Assembly: GCA_943353705.1 (NCBI GenBank)
Contig: CALRAY010000020.1
Coordinates: 1-8,222 of the forward strand
Origin: Patescibacteria group bacterium UBA4664
GTDB lineage: Bacteria > Patescibacteriota > Saccharimonadia > CAILAD01 > BJGX01
DNA: 8,222 nt
Direction: 5' to 3'
Below are positions 1-6,617 of this stretch, piece by piece. Position numbers and translations under genes: made by a program. Below the pieces are notes generated by a model. That model did not search any database and had not been told where the DNA came from. It saw only the letters and a program-made list of their open reading frames with translations. How positions within the stretch are numbered: position 1 is the first letter of the stretch; each line of letters begins with the position of its first letter.

Positions 1-727
1 CCTTGCGGCATCTTGCAAATTTTAAGGCAAGTGCGCCATTCATTTTATAATAGCCCGTTTTCAGCGCGAATCCACAGGAAAAATTTTCGTTCTTATCACA
101 TGGATACTCGGGGTCTTGCAAATCTTCAGGGTTAAATACATTTACGCCGCCAAGCTTATCTACTGCTAGTTTTAAGCCGGTAAAATCTACCCTAGAATAA
201 TATTGGATTGGCTGGTCTATAATATCGCTTATTGTCTTTTTAATAAGCTCTGGGCCCGACCCTGGCTTGGACTGTTCTGCTAGGGCGTGAGCGGAGTTAA
301 TTTTATTCCAGCCGTAGCCAGGAACCCGTACATATAAGTCGCGAGGAATACCCAGCATCACAACATCATTTGATCTTGGATCAATACTTGCGACTATCAT
401 AGTATCAGTCAGGTCTTGACCAGCATGCCCAATATCGCCAGTACCTAACAATAGTATATTTACCCTACCCTCGCCTTCACCCTTGAGTTTGCTAAGATCA
501 ATCTCCCCCTTGAGACCCTCGGCAGATATGCCACTCTTCGTGCTTATGACTTTTCTTAAATTGATATATACATTACCCGCAAAGACCACCCCAGATAGTA
601 TGGCTAGTCCTAATAAAATAATAAGAGCTTTAGGCCACCAACGAAGTTTTTTATTCTTTTTGGGAATAATTACATTCTTATTGGTGCTATTAATTTTTTT
701 CGATTTGCTCTTTTTTGCAAATTTCAT
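1..727 (-). CDS. LytR-CpsA-Psr (LCP) family glycopolymer ligase, partial (C-terminus beyond left edge)
   Basis: Reading the minus strand from the ATG at 727 gives 242 codons with no stop, running off the window edge. Residues 1-30 are very lysine-rich, followed by one membrane segment at about 34-55, so the protein is anchored with its catalytic domain outside. The LCP domain starts near residue 89 with NILLLG, then D98 and TDT (D108), the IPRD motif (R129, D130), the GYGWNKINSAHA stretch (138-148), the VDFTG and VDKLGGV segments (180-195), and MNGALALKFARCR (229-241), which keeps the R-x-R pair as R239 and R241. LCP proteins transfer undecaprenyl-phosphate-linked glycopolymers to peptidoglycan. 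Oddities are two cysteines (C210, C218) flanking the DPEYP segment and C240 within R-x-R. It is divergent from lepB across 79 bp. A TATAAT lies 8 nt upstream of the ATG. Family call is firm; the exact substrate is unknown. Confidence 0.88.
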   Translation of the reverse strand, partial: MKFAKKSKSKKINSTNKNVIIPKKNKKLRWWPKALIILLGLAILSGVVFAGNVYINLRKVISTKSGISAEGLKGEIDLSKLKGEGEGRVNILLLGTGDIGHAGQDLTDTMIVASIDPRSNDVVMLGIPRDLYVRVPGYGWNKINSAHALAEQSKPGSGPELIKKTISDIIDQPIQYYSRVDFTGLKLAVDKLGGVNVFNPEDLQDPEYPCDKNENFSCGFALKTGYYKMNGALALKFARCRK

Positions 728-735
728 ATTAACCT

Positions 736-764
736 ATTATAGATTATTAAGAGCTAGCATTAAA
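736..764 (-). promoter_or_regulatory. Candidate promoter of the LCP gene
   Basis: A perfect TATAAT on the minus strand (736-741) lies 8 nt upstream of the ATG at 727, with a weak TTTAAT as -35 (759-764, 17-nt spacer). There is no TGn extension. The predicted start falls within a nucleotide or two of the ATG, so the mRNA would have essentially no leader. An AGG just before the start could be a weak Shine-Dalgarno if transcription begins further upstream. Confidence 0.5.
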
Positions 765-790
765 TACTTATGCAAATATAAATGAGGTAG

Positions 791-799
791 TGTTATAAT
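791..799 (+). promoter_or_regulatory. Extended -10 promoter of lepB
   Basis: TGTTATAAT is a perfect extended -10 (TGn followed by TATAAT at 794-799). It is followed by only 7 nt of A/T before the ATG at 807. No convincing -35 is visible, which fits an extended -10 promoter. The expected transcription start coincides with the ATG, and there is no Shine-Dalgarno. Confidence 0.65.
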
Positions 800-806
800 A
801 AATTAA

Positions 807-1640
807 ATGAATAACAATAACGAAGAAAAAGAAGCTGCCGATTTATCTGCAAGGCTAGATGAGTCTGACCTTCTTAAGCCTGGCACTACCATAAAGCCTG
901 GCGCTAAAGAGCCCAATCAAAGTGAACCCGCTAACGATACTGGGGCTTCTGGTGATGCTGGCAATAATAGTAATATCGAAAAAGATGTTTCCGAGTACAA
1001 TAACTTCGTCGCACTTCAAGAAGCGGCCGGCCAAGAAATAGAAAAACCTAAAAATGGTGCTCTACATGTTATCTGGGAGATATCCAAAACCGTACTAATT
1101 GCGGCGGCCGTGGTGATATTTATAAATACTTTTGTTTTCCAGGCCTACTATGTAAGCGGAACCAGCATGACTCCAACCTACCAAGACAAAGATTACTTAT
1201 TGGTAAATAAATTTCCATCCTCCATGCGCAATATCCTCAAGATATTTGGCAGAAAAGATAATTTGGATTTAAAAAGAGGCCAGGTGCTTGTGTTCAGGCC
1301 GCCTGAAAATCCTGAAATATTTTATGTCAAAAGAGTCCTCGGAATACCTGGCGACAGGGTGGTCTTGAAAAATGGAGTCTTTACTATCTATAACACAGAA
1401 AACCCTAACGGATTAGTCCTAAAAGAGCCTTATACTGACCCTAGCTATGTAACTGAAGGCACAGTCGATGAGATAGTCTTACCCGGTAATGTATTCGTAA
1501 CTGGAGATAATCGTGCGCCTGGTGGTAGCTACGATTCGAGAGCCTGGGGTCAATTACAGCAAGATAAAATTATTGGAGATGCTTTCTTTAGGCTGATACC
1601 ACTCAATAGCATCGGTTTTATAGGCCAACCTAACTACTAG
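807..1640 (+). CDS. lepB: Type I signal peptidase
   Basis: Membrane-bound serine protease that cleaves signal peptides from exported proteins. The 277-aa product has a cytoplasmic N-terminal stretch of about 85 residues rich in Asn, Glu, Asp and Gly that looks disordered, then a membrane segment at about 93-113. The catalytic domain follows with box B SGTSMTPT (nucleophile S120), box D YVKRVLGIPGD (general base K175), and box E with GDN (233-235) and SYDSR (241-245). All catalytic features of the S26 family are intact. The start is set by the extended -10 box 7 nt upstream of the ATG. The disordered N-terminal extension is longer than in most bacterial LepB proteins, which usually reach the membrane segment quickly. 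It is convergent with parB across only 11 bp, with no visible terminator between them. Confidence 0.95.
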   Translation: MNNNNEEKEAADLSARLDESDLLKPGTTIKPGAKEPNQSEPANDTGASGDAGNNSNIEKDVSEYNNFVALQEAAGQEIEKPKNGALHVIWEISKTVLIAAAVVIFINTFVFQAYYVSGTSMTPTYQDKDYLLVNKFPSSMRNILKIFGRKDNLDLKRGQVLVFRPPENPEIFYVKRVLGIPGDRVVLKNGVFTIYNTENPNGLVLKEPYTDPSYVTEGTVDEIVLPGNVFVTGDNRAPGGSYDSRAWGQLQQDKIIGDAFFRLIPLNSIGFIGQPNY

Positions 1641-1651
1641 ATTTATTTAAT

Positions 1652-2545
1652 TTAATCCTGGTGACTTTGGATTTGCGAAATAATCCTCAAAAGCTCTTCG
1701 TCTGAGTAATATTCAATAAATAACTTACCGCCTTTGGCTGTTTTTTGAATTCCAACCTTGGTACCTAGGAATTTTCCAAGTGAGTTAGTGACGGCTAAAT
1801 GCTCTGACCTTATCTCCTTGGCTTTGATTGTTTTTTGGCCATTAGCTCCATCTTTAAGCCGGCGAGCGGCCTCCTCGCTTTCTCTGACGTTCAAGCCACC
1901 CTTAAGTATGGCCTCTAGCAGGAGTGATTGGTCGACATTACTTTCGAGTGAGAGTATCGCTCGACCGTGACCTTCGGTGATCTGACCTTTCTGCAGGGCT
2001 ATCTTGGCGGCATGAGGCAAATTAACCAATCTAACTGAATTTGAAACAGTCGAAGGGGCTTTGCCGACTCTTTTAGCAATCTGCTCGTGAGTCAAATTAA
2101 ATTGGTCTATTAACTTGGTATAGGCAATCGCAACTTCTAATGGTTTTAATTCAGAGCGCTGGATATTTTCAATTACAGCAAGCTCCAGCTGTTCCTGTTC
2201 TGAGAAAGTCCTGACTATGGCAGGGACGCTTTTTAGGGCGATTAGCTTAGCTGCCCTGAGTCGTCGCTCTCCAGCAACTAACTGATATTTGCCAGGCTTA
2301 ATTTTGATAATTACCAGGGGCTGTATTATTCCGTGCAATTTAATACTGTCGGCCAGATCTTTTAGGTCTGATTCCGAAAAATCTGTTCGTGGCTGATGCG
2401 GATTTGGCTCAATATCATTAATACTGATATCTGAAACGTTCTTTCCGTCGGCTTTGAGTTCGGCGGGTAATGCTTCAGATACGAAGTCATCTATATCAGT
2501 GGGTATTAATGCATCAAGCCCCCTACCTAATCTATTTTTAATCAT
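1652..2545 (-). CDS. parB: Chromosome-partitioning protein ParB (Spo0J)
   Basis: CTP-dependent DNA clamp that loads at parS and partners ParA. The 297-aa protein starts with the typical RLGRGLDALIPT (5-16), the ParA-stimulating arginine-containing N-terminus. It continues with the ParB/Srx fold, including ISINDIEPNPHQPR (40-53), HGIIQPLVI (71-79), the nucleotide-binding GERRLRA (92-98) and ENIQR (126-130). A helix-turn-helix follows at about 153-172 (IAKRVGKAPSTVSNSVRLV) with GHGRA at 192-196, then a C-terminal dimerisation segment (about 255-293). The ATG overlaps the parA stop as ATGA, so the pair is translationally coupled. An AGAGG lies 8 nt before the start inside the parA end. Length and motif order are normal for chromosomal ParB, so this is a housekeeping rather than a plasmid copy. 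Confidence 0.95.
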   Translation of the reverse strand: MIKNRLGRGLDALIPTDIDDFVSEALPAELKADGKNVSDISINDIEPNPHQPRTDFSESDLKDLADSIKLHGIIQPLVIIKIKPGKYQLVAGERRLRAAKLIALKSVPAIVRTFSEQEQLELAVIENIQRSELKPLEVAIAYTKLIDQFNLTHEQIAKRVGKAPSTVSNSVRLVNLPHAAKIALQKGQITEGHGRAILSLESNVDQSLLLEAILKGGLNVRESEEAARRLKDGANGQKTIKAKEIRSEHLAVTNSLGKFLGTKVGIQKTAKGGKLFIEYYSDEELLRIISQIQSHQD

Positions 2546-3312
2546 TTATAAAGCCTCTTTTCTATTTCACGTGCCAGCTTTTTATAAGCCTGCGATCCTT
2601 TGCTGAATTTATCATACTCTGATATCGGCAGACCATGGCTGGGTGCTTCAGCTAATCGTATATTGCGCGGTACAATTGTGTCAAACATTTTGGCAGGGAA
2701 GTGCTTTTTGAGCTCGGCCACGACCTGTTCTCCTAGGCTGGTCCTCTTGTTGTGCATTGTTACTACTACGCCCAATAGTTCAAGCCTAGGATTTAGCCCC
2801 GCCCTGACGCGCTTTATGGTGTTTAAAAGCTCAGACAGACCTTCTAGCGCAAAATATTCGCTCTGCACTGGTATCATTACGTAGTCACTTGCCGTGAAGC
2901 TATTGATGGTTAAAAGACCGAGAGAAGGTGGGCAATCAATTATAATTATTTCATAATCAAGCGCCTCTAGGGCTTTTTTAAGGATGGACTCTCTGGATTC
3001 GGCACCACTCATTTCAATCTCTGCTGCAGCCAAGGAGCTATTGGATGGCAATATGTCTAGGTTCTTGACTCTAGATGATACGATTGCTGTTTCGCTGTTA
3101 TCGCCATTAACTAAAACATCATAAACTGTAGATTTAAGAGCATTTTTATTAATTGATAGGCCACTAGTTGTATTACCCTGGGGATCTAGGTCGACTATTA
3201 GCACGCGTCGCCCACTTTTGGCCAAATATGAGGCAGAGTTAATAGCAGTGGTTGTCTTCCCGACACCGCCCTTCTGATTCGCTATAGAAATTATCTTACT
3301 CACCCTTTGCAT
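2542..3312 (-). CDS. parA: Chromosome-partitioning ATPase ParA (Soj)
   Basis: Deviant-Walker ATPase that drives ParB-parS segregation by binding DNA non-specifically in the ATP state. The 256-aa product carries KGGVGKTT (14-21, signature lysine K14 and P-loop K19), the A' motif DLDPQGN (41-47), Walker B IIIIDCPPS (122-130, D126), and the Soj-typical VMIPVQSEYFALEGL (145-159). It lacks the N-terminal HTH domain of plasmid type Ia ParA proteins, so it is a chromosomal Soj-type protein. The ATG at 3312 is supported by an extended -10 box ending 6 nt upstream. A GTG three codons downstream is a possible alternative. It is the first gene of a parAB operon and divergent from rplU across 106 bp. The gene ends in TGA, which supports the standard bacterial code. 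Confidence 0.96.
   Translation of the reverse strand: MQRVSKIISIANQKGGVGKTTTAINSASYLAKSGRRVLIVDLDPQGNTTSGLSINKNALKSTVYDVLVNGDNSETAIVSSRVKNLDILPSNSSLAAAEIEMSGAESRESILKKALEALDYEIIIIDCPPSLGLLTINSFTASDYVMIPVQSEYFALEGLSELLNTIKRVRAGLNPRLELLGVVVTMHNKRTSLGEQVVAELKKHFPAKMFDTIVPRNIRLAEAPSHGLPISEYDKFSKGSQAYKKLAREIEKRLYK
2563..2578. promoter_or_regulatory. Degenerate parS-like site
   Basis: This 16-bp stretch inside the 3' end of parA matches 11 of 16 positions of the bacterial parS consensus TGTTTCACGTGAAACA. One half, TTTCACGTG, is exact and the other is degraded. It is the only CACGTG I found in the window, and it lies just before the parB start, a common location for parS. It may equally be chance, because the codons (K-L-A-R-E-I) are ordinary. 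Confidence 0.25.
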
Positions 3313-3318
3313 GAATAG

Positions 3319-3327
3319 ATTATACCA
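3319..3327 (-). promoter_or_regulatory. Extended -10 promoter of parAB
   Basis: On the minus strand TGGTATAAT (perfect -10 at 3319-3324 with a TGn extension) ends 6 nt before the parA ATG. No good -35 is visible and there is no Shine-Dalgarno. The predicted transcript starts on the ATG. The same 9-mer forms the trxB promoter. Confidence 0.6.
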
Positions 3328-3348
3328 GCTTTTGAGCTTAACTTGGAC

Positions 3349-3378
3349 TTTACAGCCAGATACAAAATGTGATATAAT
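3349..3378 (+). promoter_or_regulatory. Promoter of rplU
   Basis: TTTACA (3349-3354), an 18-nt spacer and TATAAT (3373-3378) with a TGA extension at 3370-3372 make the best full promoter in the window. The predicted start near 3385 leaves a leader of about 34 nt before the rplU ATG, unlike the other unit-leading genes here. Confidence 0.65.
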
Positions 3379-3384
3379 TCTATA

Positions 3385-3409
3385 TTGTCTCTTGATGACA
3401 AGGAAAGGA
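3385..3409 (+). promoter_or_regulatory. rplU 5' leader: small hairpin followed by Shine-Dalgarno
   Basis: TTGTC (3385-3389) and GACAA (3397-3401) can pair around a 7-nt loop, at the very 5' end of the predicted rplU mRNA. The repeated AGGA (3401-3404 and 3406-3409) is the ribosome-binding site, with 9 nt from the second copy to the ATG. The hairpin abuts the first AGGA. It may modulate translation, but five base pairs are weak evidence. Confidence 0.35.
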
Positions 3410-3418
3410 AATCAGTAA

Positions 3419-3730
3419 ATGATTGCAGTAATTGAATCCGGTTCAAAACAATACATGGTTGAGAAGGGTCACAGAATCGAGACCGAGCTACTACACTCCG
3501 ATAAGGATGTTGTTGAATTTCAGCCACTATTAGTTATAGATGGAGATGACATAATGGTAGGCAAACCTAAGGTAGAAAATGCCACCGTTAAAGCCAAGAT
3601 TGTTGAAGCTGACATAAAGGGCGAAAAGATTAGAGTTCTTAAGTACAAAGCCAAGAAGCGACAAAAGACTCTTACAGGTCACAGGCAGCGCAAAACAATC
3701 CTTGAAATCACCGAAATCAAAACTAAATAG
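3419..3730 (+). CDS. rplU: 50S ribosomal protein L21
   Basis: Binds 23S rRNA in the large ribosomal subunit. The 103-aa length equals the usual L21 length. It begins MIAVIESGSKQYMVEKG, typical of the family, carries the central VIDGDDIMVGKPKV segment (39-52), and ends with the basic L21 signature KYKAKKRQKTLTGHRQ (75-90). The ATG is preceded by duplicated AGGA Shine-Dalgarno sequences and a full promoter. An intrinsic terminator follows 18 nt after the stop, so it is transcribed alone. In most bacteria rpmA (L27) follows rplU directly. Here no L27 reading frame follows, and the next gene lies on the opposite strand. Confidence 0.97.
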   Translation: MIAVIESGSKQYMVEKGHRIETELLHSDKDVVEFQPLLVIDGDDIMVGKPKVENATVKAKIVEADIKGEKIRVLKYKAKKRQKTLTGHRQRKTILEITEIKTK

Positions 3731-3748
3731 CCCGTATAAACATAATTC

Positions 3749-3771
3749 ACGCCCAAACTGGGGCGTTTTTT
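3749..3771 (+). terminator. Rho-independent terminator of rplU
   Basis: ACGCCC (3749-3754) pairs perfectly with GGGCGT (3761-3766) around a 6-nt loop, and the stem runs directly into six T residues (3766-3771). On the minus strand the hairpin is not followed by a T run, so it does not serve as an intrinsic terminator for the convergent lipase gene. Confidence 0.88.
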
Positions 3772-3783
3772 ATTTAAAGCATT

Positions 3784-5187
3784 TTATTGGCAATTGGTGG
3801 GGGCTTTTTTGCCGCTAATAATATTTTGCATCCATCCAAGTGTATCTTTAAAGCTGGCATTCATCGTTTGATAATGATCCACTCGGCCCGAAGGGTTGTA
3901 TCCTTGAATAGCATTTGGGCTAGTATCGTATTTATTAAACTTGACCAAATTGCCCTTCACGCACATTCTCTCGAATCCGTGCTGGCTTTGTGAAATAAAT
4001 ACTACATCGTCATGAATTCCATGATTTATTAGCTTAGGCCGATCTGTCTTGACGCTACCAACAATGTTTTTGGCTAAGTCGGTAGATAGTGATTGATATA
4101 TTGGGTTTGCTGCAATATTTAAATTCTTTGCAACAGTGCTAAATTCGGGTGTATATACCTCTGATGACCTATTTTGACCTCTGTTGCTTGGCCATAATTT
4201 CGTAAAGGCATCTATACAAACCGACTGGGCATCAGTCTTAAAATTCTTGGCATACTTTGGCTGCAATATTTTATCTACTGGGTAGGTTGTCTTATACCAG
4301 TCAGTATAGCTAGCAAGCACCAATGATCCAAACCAATTTATATTCGCACCATTAATTGCATCGTCGAGCGTCTCTTCAACACTAGTAACTGGACCGAACC
4401 CAACACTACCGAGAATTTTGATTTCTGGAGCATATTCATCTTTTATCTGATCAGCCCAGTATGAAGCGTGCCCACCTTGTGAATATCCAGCAGTAAATTG
4501 TTGCTCATCATTAATCTGGTCTTTTGTTAGTGCCAAGTTCTTGAGAGCTCTAATACTATCTAGTAGTGCCCTACCTTCCAAATCCCCAACCATGTAGTGA
4601 TGTAGCCGAGCGGCATCACGCATGCCTTCATAGTCAATAATGACAACTGTGTAGCCCTGACTAGCATAGGCCATTAGGCTACTCTCGTAGTTGGCCCAGT
4701 CGGCCCTAGCGGGGTCTTCTAGCGATGCGGCACAGCTATCAGCCATGCCAGTTGTGCCCGGAGCAAATGCAAAGACTGGTTTTTTATTAGCTCCTGACGG
4801 CACATATACCCGAGCAAAAACAGGCACGTTATCGACCTTGCCGTCAGATGTATTAAAGCTAAAAACCTGCCTAGTTATTTCGACAGAAACAGGGTCGTCA
4901 AACTTTTTATTTGTCTGGCCTATTATTGAGCGCGCTTCTTCGGCTGAATACTTTTTGGCGGCTTCTTCTTTTAATATTTTGCCTGTTTTAATAGCGGGGG
5001 CTTTTTTAATTTCTTTTTTTACAACCTGAGTGTCGACTGGCTTCTTTGGTTTCGGCAGAATTACGTAAAAATAAAACACAAGCATGCTTACAAATATAAC
5101 TTCAATAAGTAAAACAAACCAAAGTGCCTGAGTTACCCTGCGTTGCTTACGTTCTTTAGCGCTAATTGGTCTCTTATTATGCTTCAT
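3784..5187 (-). CDS. Membrane-anchored secretory-lipase-like alpha/beta hydrolase
   Basis: The 467-aa protein has a basic N-terminus (1-18), a single hydrophobic segment at about 21-44 that acts as signal anchor, a Lys-rich linker, and an extracytoplasmic hydrolase domain from about 110. The oxyanion region is FAFAPGTTGMADSC (139-152). The nucleophile elbow is GYSQGGH (234-240, S236). A likely acid residue is D393 or D394 in NHGIHDDVVF, and the likely base is H438 in GRVDHYQTM. The overall pattern resembles the secretory lipase (LIP) family known from fungi and actinobacteria, which hydrolyse glycerides or other esters. Four cysteines (C152, C324, C409, C466) lie in the exported part and could form disulfides. 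The ATG overlaps the GNAT stop as TAATG, with AAGGA just upstream, so it is the last gene of the trxB operon. The exact substrate is not known; an esterase or peptidase of the same fold is possible. Confidence 0.82.
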   Translation of the reverse strand: MKHNKRPISAKERKQRRVTQALWFVLLIEVIFVSMLVFYFYVILPKPKKPVDTQVVKKEIKKAPAIKTGKILKEEAAKKYSAEEARSIIGQTNKKFDDPVSVEITRQVFSFNTSDGKVDNVPVFARVYVPSGANKKPVFAFAPGTTGMADSCAASLEDPARADWANYESSLMAYASQGYTVVIIDYEGMRDAARLHHYMVGDLEGRALLDSIRALKNLALTKDQINDEQQFTAGYSQGGHASYWADQIKDEYAPEIKILGSVGFGPVTSVEETLDDAINGANINWFGSLVLASYTDWYKTTYPVDKILQPKYAKNFKTDAQSVCIDAFTKLWPSNRGQNRSSEVYTPEFSTVAKNLNIAANPIYQSLSTDLAKNIVGSVKTDRPKLINHGIHDDVVFISQSQHGFERMCVKGNLVKFNKYDTSPNAIQGYNPSGRVDHYQTMNASFKDTLGWMQNIISGKKAPTNCQ

Positions 5188-5663
5188 TATAGATCCTTAG
5201 CCATTTCGTGCATTGATACGCCGTCAAACAAATCATTATTAAAATGTATGGTTTCAAATCCAAATGATTTGTAAAATTTTTCATTATCTCGGGTAATCAA
5301 ATAGACACTACTTGCCCCATGCAATTTCATAGAGTTTAATGTTTCATCAAACAGCATCGAACCGATACCTCCGCCTCTAAATTCAGGCTTAACATACATC
5401 CAGAATATATAGTTTTCTCTTGGGTCTTCGATATTTGCGATAATGTATCCAACCAATACTTTTTTATCATAGAGACCTGTTATGATTCGCTTTTTGCTCA
5501 AGCTAGCTTTGGCCAGTCGATAAATTGAATTCTGCTTTTCTACTTCTTCTAGGTACTCTCCTGGGAAATATGAGAAGTCCTGATGTAGAGCTTTTTTGAA
5601 GAGTTTTCTGAGCCTTAAAACGCCCCCTAGTTTTATTGGCCTAATTTTAACCCTCGTAGACAC
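5187..5663 (-). CDS. GNAT family N-acetyltransferase
   Basis: Predicted to move an acetyl group from acetyl-CoA to an amine; the acceptor is unknown. I chose the GTG at 5663, two nucleotides after the trxB stop, giving 158 aa. An ATG at 5711 would add 16 residues but lies inside the trxB 3' end and gives a sequence unlike GNAT N-termini. An AGGG about 9 nt before the GTG could serve as a weak Shine-Dalgarno. Key features are the acetyl-CoA-binding motif A, VKPEFRGGGIGSMLFDETL (91-109; R-x-x-G-x-G at R96-G101), preceded by strand FWMYV, and the C-terminal motif B NEKFYKSFGFE (127-137; Y131 probable general acid). The stop overlaps the lipase ATG (TAATG). It is the middle gene of trxB-GNAT-lipase and probably translationally coupled to both neighbours. 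Confidence 0.85.
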   Translation of the reverse strand: MSTRVKIRPIKLGGVLRLRKLFKKALHQDFSYFPGEYLEEVEKQNSIYRLAKASLSKKRIITGLYDKKVLVGYIIANIEDPRENYIFWMYVKPEFRGGGIGSMLFDETLNSMKLHGASSVYLITRDNEKFYKSFGFETIHFNNDLFDGVSMHEMAKDL

Positions 5664-5665
5664 TG

Positions 5666-6601
5666 CTAGATACCCTGTAAATACCTCTCTACCTCTAGGG
5701 CAGCTCTGCAACCATCGCCGGCAGCAGTTATGGCCTGCCTATAATGAGGATCGGCAACATCACCAGCCGCGTAAACTCCATCGAGTTCAGTCTTGACTCC
5801 ATCCTTTACTAGCAGGTATCCTTTCGAGTCCGTATCTAGGATTGACTTAAATAAATCAGTCGCTGGAGTGTGGCCGATAGCAACAAACATGCCCTTACAG
5901 CTAATGTCTTGGGTTTCGCCCGTCTTGATATTATTTAGCTTTAATCCTTCAACCATATCTTTTCCTAAAACATCAATTACTTCGGAGTCCCACTTAACTG
6001 ATATTTTTTTATTATTCAAAACTCTATCTTGCATTATTTTACTAGCTCTAAATTCGTCGCGTCGATGGATAATTGTCACATGTCCGCAAAGCTTGGCTAG
6101 AGTTAGGGCTTCTTCCATCGCACTATCTCCACCTCCTATTACGGCCACCTCTTGGTCTTTGAAAAAATATCCATCACAGGTAGCACATGACGATATACCC
6201 TTACCCATTAATCGAGTCTCGTTATCAAGACCTAGCCAATTAGCACTGGCTCCAGTTGCGATGATTACTGCTAGGGCATGATATTCGCTCTCACCAACCC
6301 AAACTTTTTTATATTTTCCATCCAGATCTACTTTGGTAGCAAATTCTTGAATCATTTCAACACCAAAGCGCTTGGCCTGTGCTTTCATCTGATCCATTAA
6401 TTCAGGCCCCATTATTCCATCTTTAAAGCCTGGGAAATTTTCAACTTCACTGGTTAAGAGTAGCTGCCCACCTGGCGTAGTGCCCGTGATCATAAGTACC
6501 TTAAGATTAGCTCTAGCTGCATAAATAGCTGCAGTGTAGCCAGCTGGCCCAGCACCAGCAATGATTAAATCGTATTTTTTGTCTATATCATGTTTATTCA
6601 T
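5666..6601 (-). CDS. trxB: Thioredoxin reductase (NADPH)
   Basis: FAD flavoenzyme that reduces thioredoxin with NADPH. The 311-aa length is normal for the low-molecular-weight bacterial type. It shows the FAD-binding GAGPAG (16-21), TPGGQLLLTSEVENFPGF (42-59), the redox-active CATCDG (C139, C142), the NADPH-binding GGGDSA (156-161) with HRRDEFRA (179-186), whose arginines indicate NADPH over NADH, and the second FAD motif AAGDVADPHYRQAITAAGDG (278-297). All catalytic residues are present. The ATG at 6601 sits 7 nt downstream of an extended -10 box, so a leaderless mRNA is likely, and a 15-bp palindrome lies in the promoter spacer. It is first in an operon with the GNAT and lipase genes, and divergent from the helicase gene across 100 bp. 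Confidence 0.96.
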   Translation of the reverse strand: MNKHDIDKKYDLIIAGAGPAGYTAAIYAARANLKVLMITGTTPGGQLLLTSEVENFPGFKDGIMGPELMDQMKAQAKRFGVEMIQEFATKVDLDGKYKKVWVGESEYHALAVIIATGASANWLGLDNETRLMGKGISSCATCDGYFFKDQEVAVIGGGDSAMEEALTLAKLCGHVTIIHRRDEFRASKIMQDRVLNNKKISVKWDSEVIDVLGKDMVEGLKLNNIKTGETQDISCKGMFVAIGHTPATDLFKSILDTDSKGYLLVKDGVKTELDGVYAAGDVADPHYRQAITAAGDGCRAALEVERYLQGI

Positions 6602-6608
6602 ATGCTCT

Positions 6609-6617
6609 ATTATACCA
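6609..6617 (-). promoter_or_regulatory. Extended -10 promoter of trxB operon
   Basis: TGGTATAAT on the minus strand (-10 at 6609-6614) ends 7 nt before the trxB ATG. No -35 of quality is present, and there is no Shine-Dalgarno. The 9-mer is identical to that of parA. Transcription should begin at or next to the ATG. Confidence 0.62.

Noticed and set aside
65..77. Possible DnaA box (complement of GAATCCACA, 7 of 9 to TTATCCACA)
   Set aside because: It is a single imperfect match inside the LCP coding region, with no cluster of boxes and no AT-rich unwinding element, so there is no evidence for an origin here.
483..785. Plus-strand frame with a hydrophobic C-terminal half resembling a small membrane protein
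   Set aside because: It lies opposite the LCP gene. The apparent Phe/Leu-rich helix is the complement of the lysine-rich N-terminus, so it is a shadow.
5664..5711. N-terminal extension of the GNAT protein from an ATG inside trxB
   Set aside because: It would create a 46-bp overlap and add residues unlike the family. The GTG two bases after the trxB stop gives a normal-length protein.
5793..6281. Plus-strand frame of 162 codons
   Set aside because: It is antisense to the well-supported trxB coding sequence and shows no recognisable domain, only complement composition.
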